Shown: piece after piece, positions 33,476 through 44,731 of the stretch
Layout: the number at the start of each line of letters is the position of its first letter
Numbering within the stretch: position 1 is the first letter of the stretch
Assembly: GCA_002261195.1 (NCBI GenBank)
Contig: MVBO01000012.1
Coordinates: 183,719 to 240,279 of the forward strand
Length of the DNA stretch: 56,561 bases
Source of the DNA: Bifiguratus adelaidae
Taxonomy: Eukaryota; Mucoromycota; Endogonomycetes; Endogonales
Reading direction: 5' to 3'
The notes under the pieces: generated by a model
Seen by the model: only the letters and a program-made list of their open reading frames with translations
Database searches by the model: none
Told to the model about the DNA's origin: nothing
Position numbers and translations under genes: made by a program

Positions 33476-34654
33476 GCGAAATTGTATCATATACTTTACT
33501 GTACATTTTGACTCTTGGATATACACGCCTATTTTACACCACTGGTGCAGATTGTTTTTTAGGCGGAGTGCGGGGTACTCGTCGCTAAAGCACAGAGTCG
33601 ACCAGGGGCAGTTGCTCACCATCATTTAATGGTCATGAATGCGGCAGGATCAGACCATTGGTCGCCTGAAGGTGCTCCAAACGCCTACAGATACGACATC
33701 TTTTGACCGTGTAGCACCTTTGAGCACTTTGTTCCTTCCAGTACCTTAAGCACTTACATGCACACCTTTATAACTTTAAGCCACTTCAGACAGCTTTAAG
33801 GCACCTTCTGGACATTCTATCGACACCTTGAAGAAATGTTGCTCGACGTGGATGCAAGTGGCCGAGTCGCCACTCCAATTCCAGATCTTCCACCCTTCAA
33901 GCTTTTCCATAGCTTATTCATTTCGACTGCCGTCATCACCCATACCTCTGACGCCTCCAATAGAACCTTGTTCAATCTTTCTGGCGGTCTGAGGGTACCG
34001 ACGAGAACGGCAACTGGCGGAGAACAATGGCTGCCACTTTTCCTTGATCCTGGATGATGACAATGGGCGCATCCAGGTCCGAGCCCACCGACAATGCTAG
34101 AGATTGGGAGTAATTTTGGGACATCATTTTACATTTGCCCGCCAACTCAATCCGTTATCGCTGCAGGGGTGGGGAGACCGACCTTCTGTCAAAACATCCA
34201 AGCAACAGATATTCCTTTCCGATACGATGCCTAATGCCGTTTGCCGACAAATTCCATCAATCAAACTTGGTCGCAGGATACAAGGCCGTATTGCTGCCTT
34301 CAATGGAGCCATCCAGAAACATGACCGCACCATCCCTCTCCAGCGGCAGAAGATTTCTCGGGAAGGAAACAGCGTCGATTGGGAAAAGATCTTTATTGAC
34401 TGTTTCAATTCCCAAGATCTCTAGATGTGGGCTTGGTCGCTCCACAGCGCATGTACCTGGTCACGTAAAATGATTGAAACAATTGAGAGAATGCCCAACA
34501 GTATGCATTGTCTCATTGTTCCTGATCATACAAGTTGGAGCTCGTATTTCAAGGCTTGGTATTTCTTGCAGGAGTTGGGCGGCCAGTGCTGGGCTTAGGG
34601 AGGTCGATTGGCACGCAAGTTTATATATTTTGTATGGCATATTTTGCGTAACGC
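33476..34654. other. Intergenic stretch before the tRNA gene
   Basis: About 1.2 kb without a supportable gene. A segment near 33700-33840 has loosely repeated GCACCTT, TTTAAG and GCACTT words. Open frames at 34104-34473 on both strands are mutual shadows with no recognisable features. Confidence 0.45.
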
Positions 34655-34748
34655 GCTCCCATAGCAAAGTGGTTTAATGCGTCGTGCTTATACTACAAAG
34701 TATATTAGAGACACGCGAAGGTCGGCGGTTCGATCCCGCCTGGGAGCA
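34655..34748 (+). tRNA. tRNA-Ile (anticodon UAU) with a short intron
   Basis: The acceptor stem GCTCCCA pairs with TGGGAGC, followed by A as discriminator. The T arm is GGCGG-TTCGATC-CCGCC. The anticodon stem TCGTG pairs with CGCGA (one G-T pair). The loop CTTATA carries anticodon TAT at 34689-34691, and an intron of about 20 bases (about 34693-34712) follows directly after position 37, the standard site. Eukaryotic tRNA-Ile(UAU) genes commonly contain an intron here. CCA is not encoded, as expected. Confidence 0.9.
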
Positions 34749-35021
34749 TTTATTTTTCAGAGATTGTGAGCTCCGGAAAGGATATCCCAGACGTGGTTGA
34801 GCGTCAGAACGTTACTAGTGGTTTTTGTTTTTGGCCCCTCTACGGTACTCTTGACAGGGCAAGAGTGAATGTGTGATTCTAGGCCATGTTGTCACGTCCT
34901 GCATTGGCATCCGAGTGAGGTCGCGTGACGAACGTTATTTTTCCTCCGACCTTGCTCTCGGGCATGTGGAGTCGCTTTGCCAAGGTAAGCTTAGCATAAC
35001 CCTACCCTACACGCCTCACTT
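34749..35021. other. Short intergenic region and putative lipase promoter/first exon
   Basis: Contains an ATG at 34964 (MWSRFAK) followed directly by a GTAAGC donor that could be a first exon for the downstream lipase. A TTTT run for RNA polymerase III termination lies just after the tRNA (near 34750). Confidence 0.4.
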
Positions 35022-36701
35022 ATGCGTACTGCGTCTCGCAAGATTTGGCAACGAGCGCTCTCGACGGATGCAGCTCAGACCAAAGTCCTCTGGCAAGCGT
35101 CTTCGGCCGTAGCGGCAGGCGATGTCCACTCGTATACCCTCAGAATCACGAGCAGTGCGCCTCTACCTCTCTTGAGCCTTTTAGTGGCGAATAGCACCTC
35201 GGTGATGTACAAGACGGCGCTGTTGACGGGGCCCTATACTTTGTCGGTCGCCTGCTCTACGCCTAAAGATCCCATCCCACTGTTTTCCAAACGACTAGCC
35301 TGCGGCGAGATTGCCGAGGCGCTGCACCCACCCCTAGGCCATCAAGTGGAGATTTCTGAATCACGGGCCAATCAAGTCTCCATCTCCCAGCCTTCAGCCC
35401 ATCAAATGGACGCCTCCGAATCCCAAGCCCCAACCGACGCTTCAGGATTACTCGTCTACCAAGTCGACGTCTTTTCAGATTGCATGTTTCAGCACAATTT
35501 CGTCGACTATACTCTGCAGTTGACGGCCTCAGATGCAGAAACTGCCGAGATACATGTCGATACGCACTTAGACATGACCGACCACCTCTTTCACGTCGGC
35601 CCACATCCTGGCATGCATCTCGTCATTTTAACCCACGGTCTATATGGCTCTAGAACGGATCTCCTCTATCTCAAGCAAGCGATTGAAAAAATGCATGGGA
35701 CCAGGGTAGTGGTATGGACGAGCGACGTGAATCATTGCATGACAGAAGACGGCATTGATGTAGCAGCAGAGCGCATTGCCAACGACCTCGTTTCTTTTCT
35801 CGGCAAGGGCATGCCAGGCAAATTGTCCTTAATTGGCCATTCCTTGGGTGGATTGGTCAATCTCTACCTCATTGGTCTCCTGTTCGCCACTCGACCCAAG
35901 CTTCTCTCCCAGCTGACCCTTGCAAATTTCATCACCTTGGCGACACCATGGTGTGGGAGCAGAGAAGCGCCTTGGATTGTACGCAAAGCGCTCGAAAGAG
36001 GACTTGTCGGGCAAGCCGGCAAAGATCTCGGTCTTGTTCCACGCACGGTTCCTCCTACCGTTCAGGGTGACGCCAAAAATGCCTATATCAACTCGGAGCC
36101 ATTGCTCCTCACAATGTCCTCGCCAGACTCGTGGACCCATCGTGCGCTCGCTCGTTTCCAGCGCGTCACCTTGTATGCCAACATGGTCAATGATTTCGCG
36201 GTGGGACCGCAGAGTGCCAGTCTATGGCAAAACAAGATCAATACAGGTGCCGGTAGGCCGAGTGTGTCCACTGTGGATGCGAACGAGACCACAGGTCCTG
36301 CGAGCCCGCTTGGTGAGGAGCAGCCCTCGCTGCTTGACACACTACAAGATCCTTCCACCAGCCGTTTACCCTTTCCACTCACACTGGCCGGCGTCTCACG
36401 TCTCAAAGACTTGCTATCCCAGCCACCCCTACCCGACAGCGTCTACACCACTCCAAGCATTCCACTTCTCTATACCAAACTCTATTCACCCGGCGACCTA
36501 GACATATCCCCCCGGTCCATTGAGGAAACCATTGCCAAGAACTATCACTCGGATCTAGAAATTCGCAAAACGCTCCTCTGGCTAGAGCAGCCGTGGTCCG
36601 GCATCGGCGATGGACATACCGACATTATCGTCAAGCGCAAATACCAGGGCGTCGGTGGATGGGGTGTCGTTCAGCATATATTAAACGAGACGCCCTTCTA
36701 A
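35022..36701 (+). CDS. DUF676 (Rog1-like) serine lipase/hydrolase
   Basis: An alpha/beta-hydrolase related to yeast Rog1/YOR059c lipases. From the ATG at 35022 it is a single open exon of 559 residues. The DUF676 core starts near residue 200 with HLVILTHGLYGSRTDLLYLK and contains the nucleophile elbow LIGHSLGG (Ser about residue 274), preceded by ERIANDLVSFLG. FITLATPWCGSREAPW follows the nucleophile, as in the family. The catalytic Asp and His are likely further on (YANMVNDFAVGPQSASLW includes the family's ND and GP residues). An alternative model starts at 34964 with MWSRFAK spliced to IWQRALSTD, replacing MRTASRK; both are plausible. Around residues 105-145 a short imperfect repeat (HQVEISESRANQVSIS, then HQMDASESQ) looks like recent internal duplication. 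Confidence 0.85.
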   Translation: MRTASRKIWQRALSTDAAQTKVLWQASSAVAAGDVHSYTLRITSSAPLPLLSLLVANSTSVMYKTALLTGPYTLSVACSTPKDPIPLFSKRLACGEIAEALHPPLGHQVEISESRANQVSISQPSAHQMDASESQAPTDASGLLVYQVDVFSDCMFQHNFVDYTLQLTASDAETAEIHVDTHLDMTDHLFHVGPHPGMHLVILTHGLYGSRTDLLYLKQAIEKMHGTRVVVWTSDVNHCMTEDGIDVAAERIANDLVSFLGKGMPGKLSLIGHSLGGLVNLYLIGLLFATRPKLLSQLTLANFITLATPWCGSREAPWIVRKALERGLVGQAGKDLGLVPRTVPPTVQGDAKNAYINSEPLLLTMSSPDSWTHRALARFQRVTLYANMVNDFAVGPQSASLWQNKINTGAGRPSVSTVDANETTGPASPLGEEQPSLLDTLQDPSTSRLPFPLTLAGVSRLKDLLSQPPLPDSVYTTPSIPLLYTKLYSPGDLDISPRSIEETIAKNYHSDLEIRKTLLWLEQPWSGIGDGHTDIIVKRKYQGVGGWGVVQHILNETPF

Positions 36702-36873
36702 CCTTTCCCTGTCACGGAAGGCCATAAGGCCACATATGATGCAATTGCATCTATGCGTCTACATTCTATAGCTGAACATGGCGCGCACAGTTGGGAGTCT
36801 ACAGCTAAGCACTGCCCACAGTCTGCAGTCTATCGATAGACACATTCTATATCAGCTCCACACCTAGACACCA

Positions 36874-37954
36874 TCAACGCCTCCGGGTCTTGCCATTCGT
36901 TATCGGTGCAGAGTCTTGCAATGTCCACCAACCCAACATCCAATTGACTCTGATCACCAGCAAATCAATGGCCATGCGAACGCTATCAGCAACCAGGCTA
37001 ATCTTGCTGCCGTCTACTTCATGCCATCCTACCGAGACTTCCTTGACGGGCATATGGCACATGGAAGCAATCAGCAAGACTTCGATATCAAAGATCCAGC
37101 GCTCGACATGCATCGACTCGAAAATCTTGTACGCTGATTTCCGCGTAAACAGCTTGAATCCGCATTGGGTATCGGCAATGGACCGGATCCCCAAAAAGTA
37201 GACGAGTGAATGGAATCCATACATGAGCAGATTGCGAATAAAGGATCGTTTGACCACCGCCTCCGTCTTGACCAAATGAGCCCGTGATCCGACCACCACC
37301 GCATATCCGTCCTTTTCAATCTCGTCGCAGGTTTTGAGCAAGAGATCCAGATCAGAAAATCGCGTGGCACCGTCGGCATCCACCATCAGTATGCGTTCAC
37401 CCGAAGCGTGCAACATGCCCTGGTCCCCAATCATTAGAATGCCTGTGCACGTTTAGAGACACCCTCCACCTACCCTGGTCACGGCACCACCCTTTCCTCG
37501 ATTCTGCTTGAGCGTCAAGACCTTGAGATCAATCTCTGGCCATTCCTTGGCGACCTGTAGCGCCACCTCCGTCGTCCCATCTCGACTGCCATCATCCACC
37601 ACCAAGACTTCATAGGTCATGCCCTTGGTTTGCAAAAACTGAATGCTTTCCTTGAGCATGTTCGGTAATCGCTCCCGTTCATTATATGCCGGGACCACCA
37701 GCGTCAGATTGCAAGTAGGCGCATCATGGATCGATGGAAGTGGCTGTGGTTTCCGTGAGCGGTTGCTTGTATAGCACTGTTCGGATGGGATGGGAGGTCG
37801 TGCATGAGGTGTAAAGGCAATGACCACCGCCAGGAGCTGCACGTGCATGAGAAACCGTTACAGGACCACGTCTCCCGCACCCCACTCCACTCACCCCACA
37901 AACTAGCGTGAGCACCAGTGCAAGTGCAGCGTAGATGACCGTCGACCACTCCAT
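36874..37954 (-). CDS. ALG5: Dolichyl-phosphate beta-glucosyltransferase ALG5
   Basis: An ER-membrane GT2 enzyme that makes Dol-P-Glc for N-glycan assembly. Three exons. MEWSTVIYAALALVLTLVCG joins LLAVVIAFTPHARP to give an N-terminal membrane anchor. The GT2 core then runs LTLVVPAYNERERLPNMLKE, EVLVVDDGSRDGTTEVAL and LKQNRGKGGAVTR, joined at 37419 to GMLHASGERILMVDADGATR. VDADG is the metal-site motif of this branch. NLLMYGFHSLVYFLGIRSIA and DTQCGFKLFTRKSAYKIFES are ALG5 signatures. It ends WHEVDGSKISLVADSVRMAI and following, in NGKTRRR, a basic tail typical of ER membrane proteins. Length is about 325 residues, as expected. Confidence 0.93.
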
Positions 37955-37998
37955 CCCTCGTGAACCACTAAATTAATCCCACTCTGCAAACGGTGCTT

Positions 37999-39152
37999 TT
38001 ATGTCAAGGCGGGTGGAATAAAGACATGAATCATCTCATCCCAGCCACACGTAGCCATTTGACCTTGTACATAGAGGTTAAAGTCTAGTCCCAGGACGAA
38101 TTCAGTGTGGAGATCGTGCACATGAATCATGCTAGCGCTCGGAATATCCCACAATCGCATCGACATGTCATAACTGGCCGAGGCGACGATATTGCCCATG
38201 TGCGGTGAACAGACAACGCGACGTACGGCGTATTCGTGACCTCGAAGACAGGCCAATTCTCGGTCGGGTCGTCGCAGGTCCCAGACTTTGATGGTTTGAT
38301 CGACGGATCCGGTGACGAGGGTATTGTCTTGGTATTTCGACCAGTCGAGCGAGAGAATCTCGTTATTGTGAGCGTGGATGGTCTGGACACTCTTGTGTTG
38401 ATTCGCGTCCCATATCTTGATTGTTTGATCTCCCGAGGCCGAGGCAAAGACGTGAGGCGCATGTGGGCACCAGGTGGCATTGTAGACGCAATGAGTATGC
38501 TCGGCGAAGGTGACGAGTGATTTGGATGCCAAGGGATTCCACTGCACGTCAGGTTAGCCCCACATCTATCCCTATCCCCGAATTGTCAGAGTTTCGACTT
38601 GCCAATTTGATGGTATGATCCCAGGATCCACTTAGGAAGCTGTCCTTGGTGACCATGTTCCAATTGACGGAAAAGACTTCGCGCTGATGCTCTTGCCACT
38701 GTTGTATGGGGAAATCCTATATACCAGCATGTTCAGCCAAAACTGTGCAATGATCCGTCCACACTTACGGCCAAGGTGGCATCCCAGAGCTTGATGGATC
38801 CATCCCCACTGGCCGTGACCAATTGATGCTCATTCACCTCGCTCCAGGCCACATCAAATAGACCATCTTGCGTATCAAAACTAGAAGGCAAAAGGTAAGC
38901 GCGCCGAGACATTCGCTCCTCATAAGACTACTTGCAATCGTTCACACTCTATGCCCGCCGGTCCTTGTCCGGTCCTCAGAATATAGAGTCGTCCATTCCC
39001 CACCAGCCCATAGTTGGCCGCAGACACAACAGCCAGCTTGTTTTCATAGAAAGGACTCCATTGCAACTACCCACCCGTCAGTCACCGAGTCATGCAGACC
39101 ATTCACTCACCGAGTATCCGTTGTAGCCTTCTGTCCTAAACTTGAGCAACAT
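37999..39152 (-). CDS. PEX7: PEX7, peroxisomal PTS2 import receptor (WD40)
   Basis: A cytosolic seven-bladed WD40 receptor for PTS2 cargo. It starts [14 protein letters not shown] at 39152, the conserved PEX7 N-terminus, then continues [10 protein letters not shown]. Exons in order include [54 protein letters not shown], and [20 protein letters not shown]. Later blades carry [52 protein letters not shown] and [20 protein letters not shown]. The final [10 protein letters not shown] matches the family's last blade. About six exons, roughly 320 residues. It is divergent from the GNAT gene with under 100 bases between starts, so they share a short promoter. Confidence 0.92.
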
Positions 39153-39248
39153 AACGAATGCACATGACAAATTGGGAGTGTTCTGTTGCTTGTCCTTGGA
39201 CAGGTTTAGACGAGACATTACAAGCAGATTGGCGTGAACATTGGGGGA

Positions 39249-40157
39249 ATGGGAAGAGAGAAGGGTCGCATGGGAGGGTCTGCAACGCAACGACACCAAA
39301 AGGTTCCAACAGGATACGCCGTTCGACCGTTAAATGACCATGACCGCACACAACTGGTCCGTCTCTATACCACCCACATGGCCACGGTGCGAGACCGCTC
39401 AGTGAGCAATATGGTTCGACAACCACGCGCCACTCTTCTATGGGGCATGATTTTGCCTTTGGTCGCTCTGGCGGGTTATTGGGTAGCATCCCAATTTCCA
39501 CCGACGGTTCGGTTTGCTTGGTCTTGCGGAGTGCTTGTCGCAGGTATGGTGACCATGATGGTCTATGCGGGAGTCTGGTGGTTTGTCCGCAACGGGTTTA
39601 AAGCGGTGGTCAATGATTGCGTCCACGAGGAATTGTTGCGCATCCACCACTTTTACCATTTAACGCTGGACGCGCAGGCCTCGGTCATTCATCAACCAGA
39701 AGCGGATGCGCCACAGGAGGAACCCGAGGACATGTACGAGACCGACAAGGCTACGTTGATGCAGCATGATGCATCCGGTCCTGTAGACAAGCTCGTCTAC
39801 AAGCCTACAACACCATGCAATATTTGGATCATTCACACTCTCGACGAGCCCGAAAAGGTTGTGGGCTTTCTCTGCCTCTTTTATCAACCTCCACAAAACC
39901 CCTCTGCCATCAAAAACGCCTCCATTAATCATCTCATCATCGATCCAAAACATCGTCGAAAAGGCCTCGCTACACATGTATTCCAACAAGCTATACAATG
40001 GTGCAAACAACACGACATTAGACGACTCTATGCTCTCAATGTCAACAATGCGGCCAGAGAAGGATGTTTAGCCCTAGATGCTTGGGGCTTTGAGTTGGTG
40101 AGGCGGAAAGCCATCTTTGAGGGTGTAGAATGGTATGCGTTTAGCAAGACGATATAG
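39249..40157 (+). CDS. Membrane-associated GNAT-family N-acetyltransferase
   Basis: A single exon of about 302 residues from the ATG at 39249. The N-terminal half has two adjacent hydrophobic segments (LLWGMILPLVALAGYWVASQ and GVLVAGMVTMMVYAGVWWFV), an arrangement seen in NAT8-like acetyltransferases. The C-terminal half is a GNAT fold with KVVGFLCLFYQ (beta 4), INHLIIDPKHRRKGLATHVF (acetyl-CoA motif A, RRKGLA), AIQWCKQHDIRRLYALNVNN, and AREGCLALDAWGFELVRRKA. The substrate cannot be deduced. The 3' end is 33 bases from the convergent bHLH stop. Confidence 0.8.
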   Translation: MGREKGRMGGSATQRHQKVPTGYAVRPLNDHDRTQLVRLYTTHMATVRDRSVSNMVRQPRATLLWGMILPLVALAGYWVASQFPPTVRFAWSCGVLVAGMVTMMVYAGVWWFVRNGFKAVVNDCVHEELLRIHHFYHLTLDAQASVIHQPEADAPQEEPEDMYETDKATLMQHDASGPVDKLVYKPTTPCNIWIIHTLDEPEKVVGFLCLFYQPPQNPSAIKNASINHLIIDPKHRRKGLATHVFQQAIQWCKQHDIRRLYALNVNNAAREGCLALDAWGFELVRRKAIFEGVEWYAFSKTI

Positions 40158-40189
40158 CCCTAGTCGATGTTATTCCTGTCGAATGGGTC

Positions 40190-40951
40190 CTATCTCGCGT
40201 TAATCCACACGACAAGACGCGTTAGGTATACACGTACAAACTCTGAATGATCGTCTCGAATGTCGGCCCCTGCCAAGGTCATTTGTCGCTTCAACGTTGC
40301 ATTCTCGTCGAGGAGCCACTGAATATAGGTGACAGCTACAACCATGCATCAAAATTCGGTCAGGATGCCTTGTCAAAGCACTTACTCTGCTGCAAAATCA
40401 TGCTTTCTGATCCGTGATGACCTCTTGCTAGTGAGGGCACAAGTGCACATAGTTCAGCGTATCCTAGCTTGATATTGTTTCGCCGCTTCTTTTCCGATCG
40501 AATATGATTGGCCTTTTTCTCGGCTTCACTGAGCAACGTGGATGAACGCCCTGATGATTCTGATGAATGGGTGGATGACACGGATGTAGGAGTGGATCGC
40601 GATCGAACGTGTTGATTTGCACTGCGATAGGGTTCCCTGTGCGGGCTAGAGGTGGACGATGAAGGAGTTGCCGTAGAATCACTTGAACTCTGTAGCATGT
40701 TGATTATAAGGTTACCATGTGTTTGCCTGGCTTACCAGGAGCTTCTGTGGGGTATGATTGGAAAAGGTGGGTCGTCGCCCTGACGCTTGCGATCGGCGAA
40801 CGGGCTGCACATAGGGATCACTGTGTCGGTAAGGTCTGTTGAGTCGCCGAGCCTCGGTCAACGTAGACGTCGGCGGTCGGGATGGTAGGTCGTTCAACAA
40901 GGTGGACAGCAGCCGTTCTTCGCTTTCAGAAAACAAACTTCCTCGCGGCAA
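40190..40951 (-). CDS. bHLH transcription factor (start uncertain)
   Basis: The basic helix-loop-helix domain spans two exons. Exon A has KKANHIRSEKKRRNNIKLGY, AELCALVPSLARG and SESMILQQ; exon B gives TVTYIQWLLDENATLKRQ. The H-E/K-R-R pattern of the basic region (HIRSEKKRR) predicts E-box type binding. Upstream, a 45-base intron joins TPQKLL to SSSDSTATPSSS, giving a Ser-rich linker. The N-terminal exon contains PRGSLFSESEERLLSTLLND and is open further upstream through a Pro-rich stretch to about 41090, but no ATG lies in that frame. An unseen first exon is therefore likely, perhaps joined at the CTTTCTCAG acceptor near 41085. The stop is at 40190-40192. Confidence 0.78.
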
Positions 40952-41421
40952 GGCAACGATCGGTTTTGGCGGACCCCATGGCGTTCGTGGTTGTGGTGGA
41001 GGAGGTAGGGTGATGGGAGGTAGAGAGGAGGATGTGAGAGAGGGAGGATATCCGGCTTCGGCTGCGCACAGGCCATGGTCAATCCTCCTGAGAAAGTTGT
41101 GCCTGTCTCGTGTCTACTATACCTTTTCGATGCCCATGCGGATTATCCCAGTTCATGATATAGTCTAGCCCATTCATGAGCTGGGTTGTCGCTGTTACGA
41201 CTGAAAGAGCATAAGAAGAAGAGCTGGCAAGACAAAACGCTGAGATCCCACGCAGCGATGGTAAGGTCACACAATTGGCACTGTGTGACAAGAGCCAAGC
41301 ACTCCATTCACATGTCTGCGGCTTGACCAGGGCATGCTCTGGACCCTCCCCATTCCTAATTGACGGGACAACAGGGACATGGTGAGATGACATGCCAGAG
41401 TAGGATGTGTCGAAATGCCTT

Positions 41422-42620
41422 TTATTTGTTCCATGGCCATGTCCATCGTTCTCGACTGGATAAAGCGGCCATACGTTCAGACTGCGCTTGCATGGCGCGT
41501 TGCTCTATAGGATTCCAAATCAATTGTCTACCCTGCACAAAGTACCATAACCCCAACGTTGCCCCCGTCAAATGTGCCTAAGAATCGTGTGAGTGTTATG
41601 AAGAGCTCGCTGAGGTCGGCTTACATAGTGATCAAACATGCGCCAACCGGCCAAGATGCCGGTCAAATCCAGACCCATGAGGGCGGGAAGGGCATAACCT
41701 AATTTGATGGGAATAAATGGCAAAAAGACAATGTAGACAGAGGCGTTCGGGACCACCCAGGCGGTCGCAGATAAGCATCCGTAAATGGCTCCGCTGGCTC
41801 CAAGGGATGGCAATACCGGCCGACGACTGCTCAATCGCAGTGCCATAAGATGGCTCACCAGATTGGCCACCCCACCGGTAGAAAGGTAAAAGGCTAAAAA
41901 CTGTTCGCGACCCAATGCCTCATGGATCAAACCCCCAAAGGAATAGAGCGCCAACATGTTGAGACCGAGATGCCAGAGATCCTTGTGCGAAAAACACGAG
42001 GTCAGGAGGGTAACTGATCGCCCAGAGAGGGGGTGGTGGACGAAATATTTGGTCATGAAAGAGTAAACTGCCGGGCTCGGTATCCGCCATGCCAAAAAGA
42101 CGGCTGCATTGACGCCAATGATGGAATAGATGGTCTTTTGCGCTTCTGAAAGCATGGCTATCTTTTGCACTACCATCAAATAGGCTCGTTGTATATCGCG
42201 CGGCAGATGCCATTCATTGACCTTTTTGTACTGGGCGTCAATCCTGCGTTGGGCTTGAGAGCGCATGGCTGAAACGGCTTCTTGAACCGAAGGTCGCGTT
42301 GTTCCTGTCAGTTGAACGACTCGTCTCCATATATCTGCTTGGCGCTTGTCAAATAGTGAACCGGCGGCTACAAAGGATAGACTGACGAGTCCGGCTGTAA
42401 AGACAATGGGTCCTGCGATGGCCGGTCGCCGTCTGTAGATGGAACTCGCCACAAAAGGGTCATGAGGAAAGTGTGGATCGGGATGTGAGGAGAATGATCG
42501 ATGGGGCATGACGAGTGGAAACACTGTCCTTGCTGGCCGTGGTGCACAGCGCACATTGGCCTGTATGATCGCCGCTCTTGTGCGGACGCGTAGGCTCACC
42601 ATACCATTCCATGCCGTCAT
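41422..42620 (-). CDS. PCP1: Mitochondrial rhomboid protease (PARL/Pcp1 type)
   Basis: An intramembrane serine protease of the inner mitochondrial membrane. The start MTAWNGMVSLRVRTRAAIIQ at 42620 gives an Arg-rich presequence. Membrane helices follow, including SIIGVNAAVFLAWRI and LWHLGLNMLALYSFGGLIHE. The nucleophile motif is LGASGAIYGCLSA (Ser about residue 276). Intron 41582-41624 must be removed to reach the catalytic His in HYAHLTGATLGLWYFVQG; without splicing the protein would end early and lack the His. The last exon ends in RERWTWPWNK. PARL/Pcp1-type proteins process PINK1- or Mgm1-type substrates; which applies here is inference. Confidence 0.9.
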
Positions 42621-42696
42621 GACTCACAGCAAGGAACCGAAAAGGGACAATTTCAGACGTGTATGAACAATGGGAGTGAGATGTTGGTATACAGGC

Positions 42697-44731
42697 TTAT
42701 TCGCTAGCTATACTCTGAGTGTCTCCATGGAATGAGTGACGGCGGGATGGGACGGATTCGATGGATCCTAGAGATCCAAAGGAGAGGCGGTGTCTAGATG
42801 GAGGATATCCCATAAAGGAATCGGACATTAAGCTGCGAGATGTCTCGTGGACACTGCCCACGATATGGTGAATGGCGCCATTCGAGTCTTCCCACTGAGA
42901 CACGGAATGGCGATGTGGGATGACGGCAATGTTGCCTATAGAGAGGTTGAGACCATGTTGATTACCGTAAATCAATGACTTACCACCTGGAGCAACAACC
43001 CGAGTCGAAAATCCCTCGTCCACTGGGTCTCTTTCCTTTTGGAGATCAAAGTGAACGCGGGCTAGCATGCCTCCATGCGTCTGATCTAGGATGAGCAACA
43101 CAATGCCAGCTAGACATCCTGTCCCGGCTAAGCATGCGAAAAAGATCTCCACATAATAAAAGCTGGACACTGCTCGAATTTTGGCTACAATGATGGGTAC
43201 GGTGGACAAACTGAGGTTCAAAGCGACAGTCATTAGACCATACGCAGTGCCGAGCTGAGTGTGATGCACAACAATGGGAACGCAGGGCCAGAGAGCCGCG
43301 CCGTAAAACGAATAGGCGATGCCGAATGGTACCAGTGAGGCTGCCGGATGAAGGTACGTTAGGCCAAGCATAAGGTGCGCAAGTCCTATGGTGGCAATCG
43401 ATATCGTCAATAGGTGAGCTCGATGTCCAACCTTGTCAACGACTATTCCAAAAATTGGGGAGGATATGGAAGAGATGCCATCGGGTATCGATTGTACTGA
43501 CAATGCTTCTTAGACATGCTAATTACGTAGTAAACCACGATTTCCTCACCTGCTCCAGCCCTCTGTGGCTGATTATGAAACCATTTGCTTTGCAAAAACT
43601 GATCCAAAACAATGGTTAGATATGACTTAGGACATGACGCTATACTTACATCTGACATGACATGCTGGAAAGGTTGCACAGATCCATATCCAAGTACGCA
43701 CAAGACGCAAATCAGCCAAAACCGAGGCCCGAACTTTGTTAGCTCGGCCAGATCAAAGTCTTCGTCCTTTTCAAAGACTTCTTCCCTTTCGATATCGGTC
43801 AACACATGGTCTGGAACACCGTGTGGATTCTGTACTGCTACATCTGGCTCTAGCGGAACGCCACCAGCATATATCTCCACTCCTGCCTTCCGTCTGGAAT
43901 CCATGGTATCCAAGTGAATCATGAAGACCATGCAAAGACCCGAAAACAAACATAAAAAGACACCAAACCACGCGACAAACGTTTCTCCAAAAAGATGATC
44001 GAGGTATGGACTGAGAGTGTAATTGAGGGCAGTCGCAATCCGAGCAAAGGTCAAGTTCATGCCCAAGGCGAATGCCAATGCTCTACCCTTGAACCAGTCA
44101 GTCGTGATTTTGCCCTGCGCTACTTCGAGGCTACCTCCACCGATGCCGAAAAGACAACGCCCTGCTACCATCATCCAAAATTGACGGTATTCGACACCAA
44201 ATGCGAATATGGCCTGTCCAATGCAAACACAAACGGTGAAGATGCACAACATGGTTGCGCAGCCAAATTGGTCAATGGCCATGCCGCCAAATAGCGGTAC
44301 AATGACATTCGGCAGTGACGCGATGGTGAAGAGGAGATTGAATTGGTATTGCCAAACGTCATACGGTACGCCCATGCGTTCATGAAGTTGGATGTTGATG
44401 GCCTGCATAATGATGTCATTGGATCAGGCAAGAAGAGATTCAAGAATAGCAAACTCACGGCTGGAAGTTCGTAGCTACAAGAAGCAGGTGTGAGTCAAAC
44501 ATCAGGTGCAAGACGTCCAACTCACCAATAATAGTTGCCAAAGAGCAACAGACACGCCAAGAGCAAGACCACCCAGTGTCGCCATGTCAGCCATTTGGAG
44601 TTGGCGCAAACCCCACCGAAAGGATGTTGCTCGTGAGAAAGATACCTGCTTAACTCACTGGTCGCTAGCAGGGGCTGGCGCTCGTTATCTATTTGGTTCG
44701 ACGCACTGGGAACGCAACGGAAAGAGGTCAT
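42697..44731 (-). CDS. MFSD1-like major facilitator transporter
   Basis: A twelve-helix MFS carrier resembling animal MFSD1, a lysosomal dipeptide exporter. The N-terminus MTSFRCVPSASNQIDNERQP contains a possible acidic dileucine-like ERQPLLA, a lysosome/vacuole sorting type. Helix-rich segments follow: WRHWVVLLLACLLLFGNYYW; WQYQFNLLFTIASLPNVIVP; LFGGMAIDQFGCATMLCIFT; GRCLFGIGGGSLEVAQGKIT; and ALGMNLTFARIATALNY. The second half starts after a central loop at SIPDGISSISSPIFGIVVDK and includes GTAYGLMTVALNLSLSTVP. The tail is Ser/His-rich. About six exons. A small 48-base stretch (around 42935-42980) could be an intron or be retained in frame. Substrate and location are inferred. Confidence 0.82.
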
